Part shown: one piece after another, positions 1 through 9,177 of the stretch
Layout: each line of letters begins with the position of its first letter
How positions within the stretch are numbered: position 1 is the stretch's first letter
Origin: Labilibaculum sp041595635
Lineage (GTDB): Bacteria; Bacteroidota; Bacteroidia; Bacteroidales; Marinifilaceae
Assembly: GCF_041595635.1 (NCBI RefSeq)
Contig: NZ_JBFHJW010000015.1
Span: forward strand, 1 to 64,000
DNA: 64,000 bases
Reading direction: 5' to 3'
Translations under genes and position numbers: made by a program
The notes under the pieces: model-generated
The model's input: only the letters and a program-made list of their open reading frames with translations
Told to the model about the DNA's origin: nothing
Database searches by the model: none

Positions 1-306
1 ATTGTACAAGAATAGAAGATATTAAAAATCTTAATCATCTCACCCTAAAATAAGATAATAAAAAGAAGCATACAGTAAATGATAAAACAGAACAACTAGC
101 TAGTCTTCCATCAAAATTCTAATCTTTTTTTTCTGGGATAAACTTTGACTAACCAAATCAATGTATAACAAACAAGTACTCGCGCAACTTGGAATCCAAA
201 GCTAGATGTTCGTGCTAAAATTATATAATCCTTTTGCTTTACAGTGCAAAATACATAGAAAGCACGTTCTTTAACAGAGACTTGCCTTCTATTTTCTGTA
301 AAAATA
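1..306. other. Intergenic region at window edge, no supported gene
   Basis: This AT-rich stretch lies downstream of the DUF4861 gene. I see no convincing coding sequence, RNA fold or terminator. A 69-codon minus-strand frame at 111-320 has no family signature and overlaps the end of the neighbouring gene, so it was not accepted. Confidence 0.5.
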
Positions 307-1575
307 TTATTTAATTTCAATCTGAATCGGCGAACTTAATTCGTCGGCCTGATTCTTTATTAAATCTTCGAAATTTTTCTGATCGGCCCACTTTTCATTT
401 TCAAGTTCCCATGCGGCAAAAAAGTAATGTCGAACACTTGAATTATCACTGATTTTCTGACTCACAAAATGAGTTTGTCCAACGGGTTGATTGTAACGGC
501 TACCCGATATAATCTCTTCACTTAAGACTGGAGCATCACCAGTTCCAAGTTTAGAATTGGCAGGCAATAAAATTCCCATGCCTAAATAATCGTCGTTTAA
601 AGATTGTACATCGTGAGTAGCAACGGCCTCGAAATCCTTATTCGCCGAAAATGAGAAAGCTTTTTTATCTTTCAAATAACTTGTTACAATTCCAATAGCC
701 AATTGCGAATCCTGATCTAATCCCATGATAGTAACATCACTTTGAAACCAATATTTTCCTGGCCAAATGGAAATTCTTTCCTGTGCAGATAGCTCTTTAT
801 CCTCAACCTTCCAACCACGATAGTTAAGATCAAAAACAGAACGAACCGGACCTTTAGCAACCAACTGGTATTCGAACTCCTTTGTAGAACCTAATCGATA
901 CAAGGAATCGTTCTGAAATAGAGCCAAACCACCAGATCCTAGAGAAGGACCAACATGTAAAACATCCATTCCCCACGAACTTAACTCATGGTAACTTCCA
1001 CTTTCAATAGTTCCTATTTTATCCATAAGCATATCAGGAATTAATTTTCCGAATAAATCTTTTGCATTTCGACAATCAAAATAGTCACGAAAACCCATCA
1101 CATCATTTTCCCAAGCTACACTTTCCGATTGATAGGCCATAGGAATTCCAACAAAACCTTCTGGTGAAAATGCATGATCTGTTGCTTTAAAACCTGTTTC
1201 CATATTTCCAAGTCCCAAATGAACATTTGTGCGTATTTCAAATTTTGGCTTCTCATTAGAACCTACAAAATGAACGTTTAATTTTTTCACTTCCTTAGCT
1301 GCAAAATCACAAACGAACACTAATTCATCCCAAATACCATCCTTATCTAAATCATCTGCCTGAGAAGCAATCAAACTTCCTTTTTCATCGGTAACAAGAG
1401 GTACTTTCTCAAGTGGAACTTCACCTACCAATTTTTCAACATCTGCTCTTTGCAGTAGAATAGGAGCATCTTTTCGAGCCCGATCCATATCATTCTTAAC
1501 CACAAGCATTGGAGACGAGCTACAAGCACCTAAAAAAAAAGTGAATACAGCAAGTATAAAACAATATCTTTTCAT
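307..1575 (-). CDS. DUF4861 family lipoprotein
   Basis: A 422-residue predicted lipoprotein. Its N-terminus is a signal peptide ending in the lipobox LGAC with Cys18, so it should be anchored in the outer or inner membrane. The rest matches my recollection of DUF4861, a Bacteroidota family found in polysaccharide-utilisation settings, especially beside uronate-catabolism genes. The sequence contains a calcium-loop-like stretch (DDLDKDGIWDELVF, about residues 74-87). It is followed 136 bases upstream by kduD on the same strand, which supports a role in handling pectin-, alginate- or glycosaminoglycan-derived unsaturated uronates. The enzymatic activity, if any, is not known to me. It could be a sugar-binding protein or a hydrolase. 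Confidence 0.75.
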   Translation of the reverse strand: MKRYCFILAVFTFFLGACSSSPMLVVKNDMDRARKDAPILLQRADVEKLVGEVPLEKVPLVTDEKGSLIASQADDLDKDGIWDELVFVCDFAAKEVKKLNVHFVGSNEKPKFEIRTNVHLGLGNMETGFKATDHAFSPEGFVGIPMAYQSESVAWENDVMGFRDYFDCRNAKDLFGKLIPDMLMDKIGTIESGSYHELSSWGMDVLHVGPSLGSGGLALFQNDSLYRLGSTKEFEYQLVAKGPVRSVFDLNYRGWKVEDKELSAQERISIWPGKYWFQSDVTIMGLDQDSQLAIGIVTSYLKDKKAFSFSANKDFEAVATHDVQSLNDDYLGMGILLPANSKLGTGDAPVLSEEIISGSRYNQPVGQTHFVSQKISDNSSVRHYFFAAWELENEKWADQKNFEDLIKNQADELSSPIQIEIK

Positions 1576-1711
1576 ATACTTAATTTTAAATCGTACAAAT
1601 GAACTAACAGAATAAAAAAATAGGAAGAGATTAAATAACGCACAAGCACTATTCCAATTGGGCTACTCTTCCTATATTCCTTCCTATCACTATTTACTAA
1701 TCTAACTAAAC

Positions 1712-2503
1712 TTATTTTTCATTGGATGGTTTTCCGATAGTAGCTAAAATACCACCATCTACATAAACCACATGTCCATTTACAAAATCGGATGCTTTTG
1801 AAGCAAGAAATACAGCTGTACCACCTAAATCTTCAGGATCACCCCAACGAGCAGCTGGCGTAAGGTTGATAATAAATTCATTAAATGGGTGACCATCAAC
1901 ACGAATAGGTTCTGTTTGTGATGTAGCAAAATACCCAGGACCAATGCCATTGGTTTGAATATTGTATTTACCCCACTCTGTAGCCATATTTTTTGTCAAC
2001 ATTTTCAAACCACCTTTAGCTGCTGCATAAGCACTCACACTATTACGGCCCAATTCACTCATCATAGAGCAAATATTAATGATTTTACCTTCTCGACGTT
2101 CAATCATTCTACGGCCAACATATTTGGCCATAATGAAAGGTCCAACCAAATCAACGTCTATCACTTGACGATAATCACTAACTTCCATATCTTCCATAGC
2201 AACACGCTTAATAATTCCGGCATTATTCACCAAAATATTAATGGCTCCCACTTCTTCTTCTATTTTGGCTACATTAGCAATTACCTGATCCTCATTGGTT
2301 ACATCAAAAACATAACCTTTAGCATCGATACCTTTACTCGCATAATCGGCAATTGCTCGATCCATATTTTTCTTGGAACTTCCGTTCACGACCAACTGAG
2401 CTCCTGCTTCGGCCAAAGCTGTAGCCATAGCCATTCCTAATCCGTGAGTAGCACCAGTTACTAGCGCAACCTTACCCTCTAATTTAAACAGATCTAATAT
2501 CAT
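1712..2503 (-). CDS. kduD: 2-dehydro-3-deoxy-D-gluconate 5-dehydrogenase KduD
   Basis: A 263-residue classical short-chain dehydrogenase. It shows the NAD-binding TGATHGLG motif at residues 16-23, NNAG at 93-96, and a catalytic Ser146-Tyr159-Lys163 set (YAAAK). KduD interconverts 2,5-diketo-3-deoxygluconate and 2-keto-3-deoxygluconate in the cytoplasm, feeding uronate breakdown products towards KDG kinase and aldolase. KduI, which makes its substrate, lies 42 bases upstream on the same strand, so the two are probably cotranscribed. Many SDRs look alike, and the assignment rests on the kduI neighbour as much as on the sequence. The N-terminus (ILDLFKLEGKVALVTGA) and the length are typical of KduD. 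Confidence 0.92.
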   Translation of the reverse strand: MILDLFKLEGKVALVTGATHGLGMAMATALAEAGAQLVVNGSSKKNMDRAIADYASKGIDAKGYVFDVTNEDQVIANVAKIEEEVGAINILVNNAGIIKRVAMEDMEVSDYRQVIDVDLVGPFIMAKYVGRRMIERREGKIINICSMMSELGRNSVSAYAAAKGGLKMLTKNMATEWGKYNIQTNGIGPGYFATSQTEPIRVDGHPFNEFIINLTPAARWGDPEDLGGTAVFLASKASDFVNGHVVYVDGGILATIGKPSNEK

Positions 2504-2545
2504 GGTTTTAAATATATTATGTTCAAATACAACAATTCTATTTTC

Positions 2546-3385
2546 TTAACGCATCTCATCTGGCTGGCAAACATCCATATCGCCATAGTTTAGGTTCTCA
2601 CCAGCCATACCCCAAATAAATGTATAGTTACTAGTTCCTGCAGCAGAATGAATCGACCATGTAGGAGATAGTACTGCTTCCTCATTTCCCATCCAAATGT
2701 GTCTTGTTTCTTTCGGATCGCCCATGAAATGACAAACAGCCTGTCCTTTGGGCACTTCAAAATAAAAATAAGCTTCCATACGTCGACTATGGGTGTGCAC
2801 TGGCATAGTATTCCATACACTTCCCGGATGCAATTCGGTCATTCCCATTTGCAATTGATTGGTTTTGATTGTGTCTGAAACTATTAATTTGCGTAAAGTT
2901 CTTCGATTGGAATTTTCAGCCTCACCTAACTCAATTACAATAGCTTCTTCCCTTCCTACTTTTACAATTGGGAATACCTCATGAGCTGGAGCCGAATTCA
3001 AGTAGTAGTGAGCAGGTTGAACAGCATCAGCACTCGCAAAAACAATCTCCTTGCTCCCTTTTCCAACGTATAAAGCTTCTCTGTACTCCAATTCATAAAT
3101 TACGCCATCAACGCTAACACTTCCTTTTCCACCTACATTAACAATTCCAAGTTCTCTTCGTTCTAGAAAATAATCGGCTTTCAAAGGATCAATTGATTCT
3201 AAATGTAATGATTGTTTGGTAGGAACCACACCGCCTACAATTAATCGATCGTATTGCGAATAAGTAAGTTTAATCTGTCCTTCTTCCATTAAGTTCTGAA
3301 TGAGAAATTCGTCTCTTAATCTTGTAGTGTCATAATTTTTTGCATCTGCTGGATGCGTAGCATATCTTTCTTCGTATTTAATCAT
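2546..3385 (-). CDS. kduI: 5-dehydro-4-deoxy-D-glucuronate isomerase KduI
   Basis: A 279-residue cupin-type isomerase, almost the same length as E. coli KduI. It converts 5-keto-4-deoxyuronate, the rearranged product of pectin, alginate-like or glycosaminoglycan lyases, to 2,5-diketo-3-deoxygluconate. The zinc ligands are visible: His197 and His199 in PVHTHSRRMEAY, Glu204, and a later His near residue 246 in the SIHSAAG stretch, matching the known KduI pattern shifted by one. It is the first gene of the kduI-kduD-DUF4861 series and starts next to an intergenic region with two LacI-type operators, so repression by the divergent regulator and induction by uronates is likely. Confidence 0.95.
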   Translation of the reverse strand: MIKYEERYATHPADAKNYDTTRLRDEFLIQNLMEEGQIKLTYSQYDRLIVGGVVPTKQSLHLESIDPLKADYFLERRELGIVNVGGKGSVSVDGVIYELEYREALYVGKGSKEIVFASADAVQPAHYYLNSAPAHEVFPIVKVGREEAIVIELGEAENSNRRTLRKLIVSDTIKTNQLQMGMTELHPGSVWNTMPVHTHSRRMEAYFYFEVPKGQAVCHFMGDPKETRHIWMGNEEAVLSPTWSIHSAAGTSNYTFIWGMAGENLNYGDMDVCQPDEMR

Positions 3386-3488
3386 GGCTTTATTTTTTTT
3401 TAATAATATATTACCTTTTAATTGAATATTTGATCCTTACAAAATTTCAATTTAACTACTGCAAAGTAATAAAATGTAATTGATTTGT

Positions 3489-3500
3489 GCAATCGATTGT
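3489..3500. promoter_or_regulatory. LacI-family operator, copy 1
   Basis: GCAATCGATTGT is a near-perfect dyad centred on CG, the architecture bound by LacI/GalR-family dimers. It lies about 100 bases upstream of the kduI start, near the expected -33 position of a kduI promoter. Confidence 0.65.
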
Positions 3501-3620
3501 CTGTTTTTTTATCACGAAATTAATAAATTAAGAAGAATACTAGATGATACTCTTCCACCAACCACAGTCACAACGCTGTATTTCAATTAAATTTACAAAG
3601 AATAAACCCCACGCAATTGA

Positions 3621-3632
3621 GCAATCGATTGC
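3621..3632. promoter_or_regulatory. LacI-family operator, copy 2
   Basis: GCAATCGATTGC is a perfect 12-base palindrome sharing 11 of 12 bases with copy 1. It lies about 78 bases upstream of the regulator gene, suggesting autoregulation and possibly looping with copy 1, 132 bases away. Confidence 0.65.
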
Positions 3633-3709
3633 TTTTTATTTCAATTTACCCCTCCTATTCTAAAAAAAATATGCATCTTTGCATGGAATTAATTCGTTGA
3701 TAACAAAAT

Positions 3710-4735
3710 ATGAAAAAAGAGAGTAATATAACCATTCATGATATCGCAAAAGCCTTAAAAATATCGGGTTCAACAGTTTCTAGAGCTCTCAACGATAATT
3801 CCAGAATTAGCGATAAAACCAAAAAAGCAGTTCATGAAATGGCTAAGAAACTGGGTTATCGACCCAATGCCTTAGCATCTAATTTGCGCACCAGTTGCAC
3901 AAATACAATAGGAGTAATTATTCCCCGAATTAGCCGTTACTTCTTTTCTTCGGCCATTTCTGGAATTGAAGAACTTGCCCGATCAAAGGGTTACAACGTT
4001 ATTATTTGTCAATCGAACGACCAAGAAGCAAGGGAATCGGATTGCGTGCAGGCGCTTTTTGCCAGTCGTGTAGATGGAGTTATTTCATCAATAGCTATTA
4101 ATACAGAAAATTTTGAGCACTACAAAACATTTACCGATCGGAACATTCCTTTGGTATTTTTCGATCGCGTATGTGACGAATTAGAAACTAGCCAGGTTGT
4201 AGTAGATGACTTTAAAGGAGGCTTTTTAGCTGCCGAACATTTAATTTCTAAAGGCTGCAAGAGAATCGCACACATTAGTGGCCCTCAGCATCTTAATATT
4301 TACATAAATCGTCTACAAGGATATTTAAAAGCACTAAGAAAACACAGCATTGAGATTGATGAGAATCTTATTACAGAAAGCCTTTTAACACGTGAAGAGG
4401 GTAAAGCTTGTGCAAAAAAACTACTAGATTCTCCTCACCGACCTGATGCCATTTTTGCTGCCAACGATACCACTGCTCTGAGTATCATTCTTTATGCCAA
4501 AGAAATTGGCCTTCGCATTCCTGAAGATTTAGCTGTAGTTGGGTTTAGCAACGAACCATTCTCCGAATTTGTAAGTCCATCCATCACTACAATTGAGCAA
4601 TCGGGTTTTGATGTAGGCACAAAAGCAACCGAACTTCTCATTGATATTATTACTAAAAGAACTGGAAATCATCAGGAAACCATAGTTCTTCCCATTAAAT
4701 TAATTGAAAGAGAATCAAGCAACCGACTTCAATAA
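3710..4735 (+). CDS. LacI/GalR-family transcriptional regulator
   Basis: A 341-residue regulator. The N-terminal LacI helix-turn-helix (about residues 7-55) reads TIHDIAKALKISGSTVSRAL followed by the hinge-helix region GYRPNALASNLR. The remainder is a periplasmic-binding-protein-like sensor domain (FFSSAISGIEELAR to the C-terminal SPSITTIEQSGFDVG segment). It is divergent from kduI and shares an intergenic region containing two matching palindromes. The simplest reading is a repressor of uronate catabolism, perhaps responding to KDG or a diketo intermediate. The ligand is inferred from context only. Confidence 0.9.
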   Translation: MKKESNITIHDIAKALKISGSTVSRALNDNSRISDKTKKAVHEMAKKLGYRPNALASNLRTSCTNTIGVIIPRISRYFFSSAISGIEELARSKGYNVIICQSNDQEARESDCVQALFASRVDGVISSIAINTENFEHYKTFTDRNIPLVFFDRVCDELETSQVVVDDFKGGFLAAEHLISKGCKRIAHISGPQHLNIYINRLQGYLKALRKHSIEIDENLITESLLTREEGKACAKKLLDSPHRPDAIFAANDTTALSIILYAKEIGLRIPEDLAVVGFSNEPFSEFVSPSITTIEQSGFDVGTKATELLIDIITKRTGNHQETIVLPIKLIERESSNRLQ

Positions 4736-4762
4736 ATAACTTAACATATTAATTCCTTACGC

Positions 4763-5053
4763 TCAAGGATTAATCATATCTTTATTGTAGTAATTTAAAA
4801 TCGAGAGAATCATTTGAACTTTTACATTGGCTTTTTTATGCTCTTCATCCAAATCAGTAACTCGAATATAAGCACTTAATGCTTCAGGCAATTCACCTAA
4901 TTGATGATGCATTTCTCCTTGTCTGAATAATGCTTCTACATTTTCCTTATCAGCGTCCACAATTTGTTGATATTTAGCCAATGCAGCACGAAACTCTCCT
5001 AATCCTTCCAACCGAAATGCTTCAGCTTTTGTTTTCTCTACATCTATAGTCAT
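4763..5053 (-). CDS. Small tetratricopeptide-repeat protein
   Basis: A 96-residue soluble protein composed mainly of TPR-like helices: one repeat around residues 5-35 (AEAFRLEGLGEFRAALAKYQ) and a second around 38-70 (NVEALFRQGEMHHQLGELPEALSAYIRV). I chose the ATG at 5053 (MTIDVEK) because the 29 extra upstream codons (hydrophobic-aromatic, IYSIGSENYLHLFF) lie in the short divergent promoter region and look non-coding. It is divergent from the flavin reductase gene. The function is unknown, although TPRs usually mediate protein contacts. Confidence 0.7.
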   Translation of the reverse strand: MTIDVEKTKAEAFRLEGLGEFRAALAKYQQIVDADKENVEALFRQGEMHHQLGELPEALSAYIRVTDLDEEHKKANVKVQMILSILNYYNKDMINP

Positions 5054-5129
5054 TATCGTATAATATTTATCGATTGTTGTGAAAAACAAATGTAGGTAAT
5101 TTTCGGATCCAATAGAATAAATAACGTAG

Positions 5130-5157
5130 TTTGGATGCAAAAAGAATGAGATATTTG
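5130..5157 (+). promoter_or_regulatory. Possible Bacteroidota-type promoter for the flavin reductase gene
   Basis: TTTG at 5130-5133 and GATATTTG at 5150-5157 resemble the -33 TTTG and -7 TAnnTTTG elements. The spacing (16) is a little short, and the -7 box has one mismatch. Confidence 0.35.
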
Positions 5158-5183
5158 TATTTTTAAGGCCTAAACTTACACCT

Positions 5184-5783
5184 ATGACAAAACAAAACTG
5201 GAGACCAGGAACTATGCTTTATCCCTTGCCTGCTGTAATGGTAAGCTGCGGAAGCACTCCTGAAAATTACAACATTATTACAATTGCCTGGACAGGGACG
5301 ATCTGTTCCGATCCAGCCATGTGCTATATTTCTATCCGCAAAAACCGACACTCCTACAATATCATAAAAGAAAGTGGAGAATTTGTCATCAACCTAACGA
5401 CTAAAGATTTGGCCTATGCCACCGATTGGTGCGGCGTAAAATCGGGTAAAGATTTCGACAAGTTTAAAGAGATGAATTTAACTCCTGGAAAATCAAAAGA
5501 AATATCTGCACCTATTATCGAAGAATCGCCATTGAGTATCGAATGCAAACTCACACAAATCGTAGAACTAGGCTCACACGATATGTTTATGGCTGAAGTA
5601 GTAAATGTGCAAGCTGATGAGCGATTTATTAATGAAAAAGGAGAATTTTCATTAGCTAAATCGGGTTCCATTGCCTATTCTCATGGTCATTACTTCGAAT
5701 TGGGCAAATTGGTAGGGCGATTCGGCTACTCAGTAATGAAAAAGAAAACCAAGGAAAAAATTAATAAGAAAAATAAAGGTTAA
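5184..5783 (+). CDS. Flavin reductase family protein (FMN-binding split barrel)
   Basis: A 199-residue protein of the flavin reductase-like split-barrel family. Recognisable segments are the N-terminal MLYPLPAVMVSCGS strand, TIAWTGTICSDPAMCYISIRKNRHSYNII (about residues 30-58) for flavin contact, and the SGEFVINLTTKDLAYATDWCG block. Such proteins bind FMN and reduce it or act as small flavoprotein oxidoreductases in the cytoplasm. The C-terminus is lysine-rich. The gene appears monocistronic and is closed by a strong hairpin shared with the convergent DUF4293 gene. The physiological substrate cannot be read from sequence. Confidence 0.85.
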   Translation: MTKQNWRPGTMLYPLPAVMVSCGSTPENYNIITIAWTGTICSDPAMCYISIRKNRHSYNIIKESGEFVINLTTKDLAYATDWCGVKSGKDFDKFKEMNLTPGKSKEISAPIIEESPLSIECKLTQIVELGSHDMFMAEVVNVQADERFINEKGEFSLAKSGSIAYSHGHYFELGKLVGRFGYSVMKKKTKEKINKKNKG

Positions 5784-5832
5784 AATACAAATAGAGTTAT
5801 AAGACTAATGGCTATATTGAAATCTAATTAAA

Positions 5833-5870
5833 CACAAAAAAACCGGCTTAAAAAGCCGGTTTTTATTTTA
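5833..5870. terminator. Bidirectional intrinsic terminator
   Basis: The hairpin ACCGGCTT-AAA-AAGCCGGT (5842-5860) is flanked by an A tract on the left and a T tract on the right. It lies between the convergent flavin reductase and DUF4293 genes and can serve both. Confidence 0.85.
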
Positions 5871-5882
5871 TTTTTTAATTCC

Positions 5883-6344
5883 TTATCGAATTCTATCCAT
5901 CGAACGAATTAATGCTTCATCTTTTCCAATTTCACGAATTGCCAAATAACACAAAACCAATGCTACCAATGGGAATGCATTGATAATACTATAATCAGTG
6001 ATTGCAGCTAATTCTTTTGTCTGAGAACTGATACTATAGTAAATTAAACCCATTGCACCAATCATGCAAATCATATTAAATACTGTTAATCGTACCTGCA
6101 GCATTCTTTTCTTAAATAAGAAAATACTCACAAGACTGATTAATGCAATAATACTCAACAAAATTGCCACTGGCATGGCATTAAAAACAGCCTGCTCACC
6201 CTCTTGCAGTGCTGGTATTCCACGGTATAAGAATTGGTAAACTGTGCCTGACGCATCCACCAACTCGGCCAAAGGAAAAAAGAACATAATTGCTATCAAA
6301 ACAAAACTCCCAAACAGGTATAAAGACTGAATTCTTTGTATCAT
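5883..6344 (-). CDS. DUF4293 family integral membrane protein
   Basis: A small membrane protein of 153 residues from the preferred start (MIQRIQSLYLFG, ATG at 6344). An upstream in-frame ATG at 6395 would add 17 residues without family character. Four hydrophobic segments are visible: about 8-25, 60-80, 90-110 and 122-140, with an extracytoplasmic loop after the first. The opening MIQRIQSLYL is characteristic of DUF4293, a Bacteroidota family with no known function. The gene converges on the flavin reductase and shares its terminator. Confidence 0.8.
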   Translation of the reverse strand: MIQRIQSLYLFGSFVLIAIMFFFPLAELVDASGTVYQFLYRGIPALQEGEQAVFNAMPVAILLSIIALISLVSIFLFKKRMLQVRLTVFNMICMIGAMGLIYYSISSQTKELAAITDYSIINAFPLVALVLCYLAIREIGKDEALIRSMDRIR

Positions 6345-6531
6345 CGTATATTTAGTTTTTTGTTGCAAATTTAATCTTAAATACAAAATCAGCAAATTTT
6401 CATCTGCTGCTTTTTACCACTTTTACATTCTTACAACTACACTCACTTGCCGAAAACTCATTTTCATTACTGAATTCCAATATCAAAAATCATTTTTTTC
6501 TGCAAACTAATGGATAAGTCAACCATTTGAA

Positions 6532-8961
6532 TTAGATTTTTCCTTTCAAGGACATATAATCGATATAATAAATCACTTTAACAGATAAACTGTTAAACTG
6601 CACTTCATCAAACATATCTTTCAAATTTCTCATGAAGCGATGTGCAATTTCATCCTCCTCATGATAGATCGTATTTTTCCATACCACCGCCAATTCACTT
6701 CCAGGAGCAAATCTCCAGCTGTAAAGCATATCAACACTAAAACGATTAAAATTAACATCGTTATTTTCGCTATAATCCGTATCTGATAATCGACCATCTG
6801 CTTGCAAACGATAAAAACTATTATATTCAGCTTTTGCCCAATAATGCCTAATTTTTAAACTTAACGAACTTTTGTTGTTAAAAATATAACTTCCCGATAA
6901 TTTATTTTCCAAATAGGTCCTGTTCCTGTCTCCTATGTATACAACCGATTCCTCGTCAATTTCTTCATCATCAACATAACCCAAATCATTTAACTGTCTG
7001 CCCCAATCCAATTCAAAATCCATTACAAATCGATCGTTAAAACGATAACGAGGCTCTATTTCAATTTCAAACTCTTTTAAATGATCGTTGGATAATCTTT
7101 TTCCATACTCACCACTAATATCAATAGCAAAATCCTTTCTGTAATCAGATGACAGCCAAACACCCGAGAAAGCCGACGAACCTTTTCTCAACTTCATTCC
7201 ATCCACCCTAGGCTCATCCCAATCGTATTGATGCAAGGGTACAAAATTGCCATAAATACCAATAGCAAAATAACTCTTAAATTTTAACCAGGCATTGTAA
7301 TAAATCGTAAAATTGGAAAATCTCTTTGGTAAATATCGTGCCTCATGATTCAATTGGACATTACCATTACGCTCCAAAATATTCCCCTTAGGATCAGAAT
7401 TATTGTAGTAAAAGTTAAGATCATTATTAATTACATTGTTGCGACTTAAATACCCCATGTCGTTAGGATTGTATTGATCGGAGATCATTCGGTGATAAAA
7501 ATTCCAATTTAACTTACCTTTGATACGCCCAAACTCCAATTCATGGTAATGACCAATTTCATCCGATTCATTCCTCTCGTATCGTTGCGAAAGCATTCCT
7601 TTTCCCTTCAAACTGTAGGACCGATCGCCATTACGAACTTCAAATTCAGCTCCACTTACATTGGCCACATAATCCCAATTTGGCACATACATATTTGTAT
7701 TAAAAAGACTAACATACGATTCATTTTTTAAACTCTGATCGAAAACCAACATATTATAATTGGAAAAAGCCTGGGTTTTCACTTTCCTGTTTTCATTCAA
7801 AACAGTATCCTGAATATGAGCATAAGTATTTTTGGTCATAGCATTAAACACACCTATTCCCAAACCATTTGCATCCCTTCCCGAAACCTTAGTTGCATTA
7901 ATGATTTGTGTCTCTAATGGATTTTCGGTAATCTTCTCATTCTCTTCCAATTGATCTTCAACATCACCTAAAAGCATAGGCTCACCACCAATTCTTCTCG
8001 AATAAAATATCTCTCCCCTATCAAATAATTCCGTTGCCTCCGTAAAAAACTGTCTATTCTCATCAAATTTTACTTCGTAAGGTGATAAATTCAAAACTTC
8101 ATCATCAGACTGTACCTGACCAAAATCAGGAACCAACATCATATCTAAAGTATAACTCTCATTGATCCCATATTTAACATCCATTCCTCCCCGATAGCTC
8201 ACATCAACCGAGGACTCATCTGTAGATTTATTGAAATAAGCCGAAAAATAGGGAGTAAAAGATAAGCGAACCGGCGGATTCACATTTTCAATTCCTAATA
8301 AAACCCCACTTTGATTCACCCAACCAGCTTCTTCCTTATCAATAAAATTCCAAGTGCTTTTTTCCCTAACCGACTGAATATTTCGAATGATATTAATTCC
8401 CCATAACTGTATATCTTTAGCAGGAAAACGAAGAGCAGAATAGGGAATTTCTATTTCTACACTCCATCCAAATTTGTTTATCCTTGCAGCACTATTCCAA
8501 ACAGCATCCCAGCTTGAGTCTTCATCTCCCTTCACCACCTTTGCATCCCACTGAACACCTACTGGAGTCACTATAAATTCAAATGCATCCAAACCATTAT
8601 TAAAGGGATCAATCAGTAAGGATAAATAATCTGTATTATTCAGATCATCTCTTTTGCTCATTGTTTTAAAAATTTTGTTGGGATTATCATCATACATCAT
8701 CACCCCTACAATTATTGCATGATCTGTATAGATAAATTTAGCTTCCGTTTTATAATGAGATGGTTCGCCATTAGCAGGTTCAAATTGAATAAAATTGCCT
8801 GCAACAGGAATCCCGTGCCACACTGTATCTGTAAGGTTTCCATCAATCACAGGTTTATTATGAACCCTGCGGGCAACAATCTCTTTTTTAGAAACCATGC
8901 CATAAGCAGAATAAAAATTGGAAAATAAAACGAAACAAATAAGAAATATCAATCTACTCAT
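6532..8961 (-). CDS. DUF5916 protein: CBM9-like sandwich plus outer-membrane barrel
   Basis: An 809-residue secreted protein with an N-terminal signal peptide (about residues 1-21). Residues about 28-225 match the carbohydrate-binding family 9-like sandwich usually seen in front of DUF5916 (KPVIDGNLTDTVW, LSLLIDPFNNGLDAFEF, GWSVEIEIPYSALRFP). The long remainder has alternating beta strands rich in aromatic residues, ends in strand-like residues and is predicted as an outer-membrane barrel. DUF5916 proteins are common in Bacteroidota. Their substrate is not established, and despite the CBM-like domain there is no direct evidence of glycan binding here. The gene stands alone. Confidence 0.85.
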   Translation of the reverse strand: MSRLIFLICFVLFSNFYSAYGMVSKKEIVARRVHNKPVIDGNLTDTVWHGIPVAGNFIQFEPANGEPSHYKTEAKFIYTDHAIIVGVMMYDDNPNKIFKTMSKRDDLNNTDYLSLLIDPFNNGLDAFEFIVTPVGVQWDAKVVKGDEDSSWDAVWNSAARINKFGWSVEIEIPYSALRFPAKDIQLWGINIIRNIQSVREKSTWNFIDKEEAGWVNQSGVLLGIENVNPPVRLSFTPYFSAYFNKSTDESSVDVSYRGGMDVKYGINESYTLDMMLVPDFGQVQSDDEVLNLSPYEVKFDENRQFFTEATELFDRGEIFYSRRIGGEPMLLGDVEDQLEENEKITENPLETQIINATKVSGRDANGLGIGVFNAMTKNTYAHIQDTVLNENRKVKTQAFSNYNMLVFDQSLKNESYVSLFNTNMYVPNWDYVANVSGAEFEVRNGDRSYSLKGKGMLSQRYERNESDEIGHYHELEFGRIKGKLNWNFYHRMISDQYNPNDMGYLSRNNVINNDLNFYYNNSDPKGNILERNGNVQLNHEARYLPKRFSNFTIYYNAWLKFKSYFAIGIYGNFVPLHQYDWDEPRVDGMKLRKGSSAFSGVWLSSDYRKDFAIDISGEYGKRLSNDHLKEFEIEIEPRYRFNDRFVMDFELDWGRQLNDLGYVDDEEIDEESVVYIGDRNRTYLENKLSGSYIFNNKSSLSLKIRHYWAKAEYNSFYRLQADGRLSDTDYSENNDVNFNRFSVDMLYSWRFAPGSELAVVWKNTIYHEEDEIAHRFMRNLKDMFDEVQFNSLSVKVIYYIDYMSLKGKI

Positions 8962-9130
8962 GTTGATAATCAGCTTTTAGGTAGTTGAGCAAAAAATATA
9001 GTTTACATCAATCGTGCTAACACAATTCATGCCACTTACAAATATCGTTTAATTCACAAACACTTGCCAATTTAAATTAAAAGTAATACTGAACCCTGAT
9101 GGAACAGACTTGTTCAAATACGGACATAAA

Positions 9131-9162
9131 AAAAAACCGCTTGATCTCTCAAGCGGTTTTTA
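9131..9162 (-). terminator. Intrinsic terminator of the SPFH gene
   Basis: The hairpin AACCGCTTGA-TCTC-TCAAGCGGTT lies just past the stop of the SPFH gene. On the minus strand it is followed by a long T run (the A tract at 9128-9136). Confidence 0.85.
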
Positions 9163-9177
9163 TATTCTATAAATATT

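Larger units (their letters stand above)
3386..3709. promoter_or_regulatory. Divergent control region between kduI and the LacI-type gene
   Basis: This 324-base gap separates divergent transcripts and carries two copies of one palindrome (3489-3500 and 3621-3632). A possible minus-strand -7 element for kduI, TTACTTTG (complement of 3462-3469), matches the Bacteroidota TAnnTTTG consensus at seven of eight positions. The first palindrome falls where its -33 element would be, which suits repression. On the plus strand CATCTTTG just before 3681 is a weaker -7 candidate for the regulator gene. Confidence 0.6.

Noticed and set aside
111..320. A 69-codon minus-strand frame at the window edge
   Set aside because: No family signature, overlaps the end of the DUF4861 gene, and the surrounding region is AT-rich non-coding sequence.
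1955..2440. A 161-codon plus-strand frame inside kduD
   Set aside because: It lies fully antisense to a well-supported SDR gene, and its composition (His, Ile and Asn rich) reflects the reverse strand of coding DNA.
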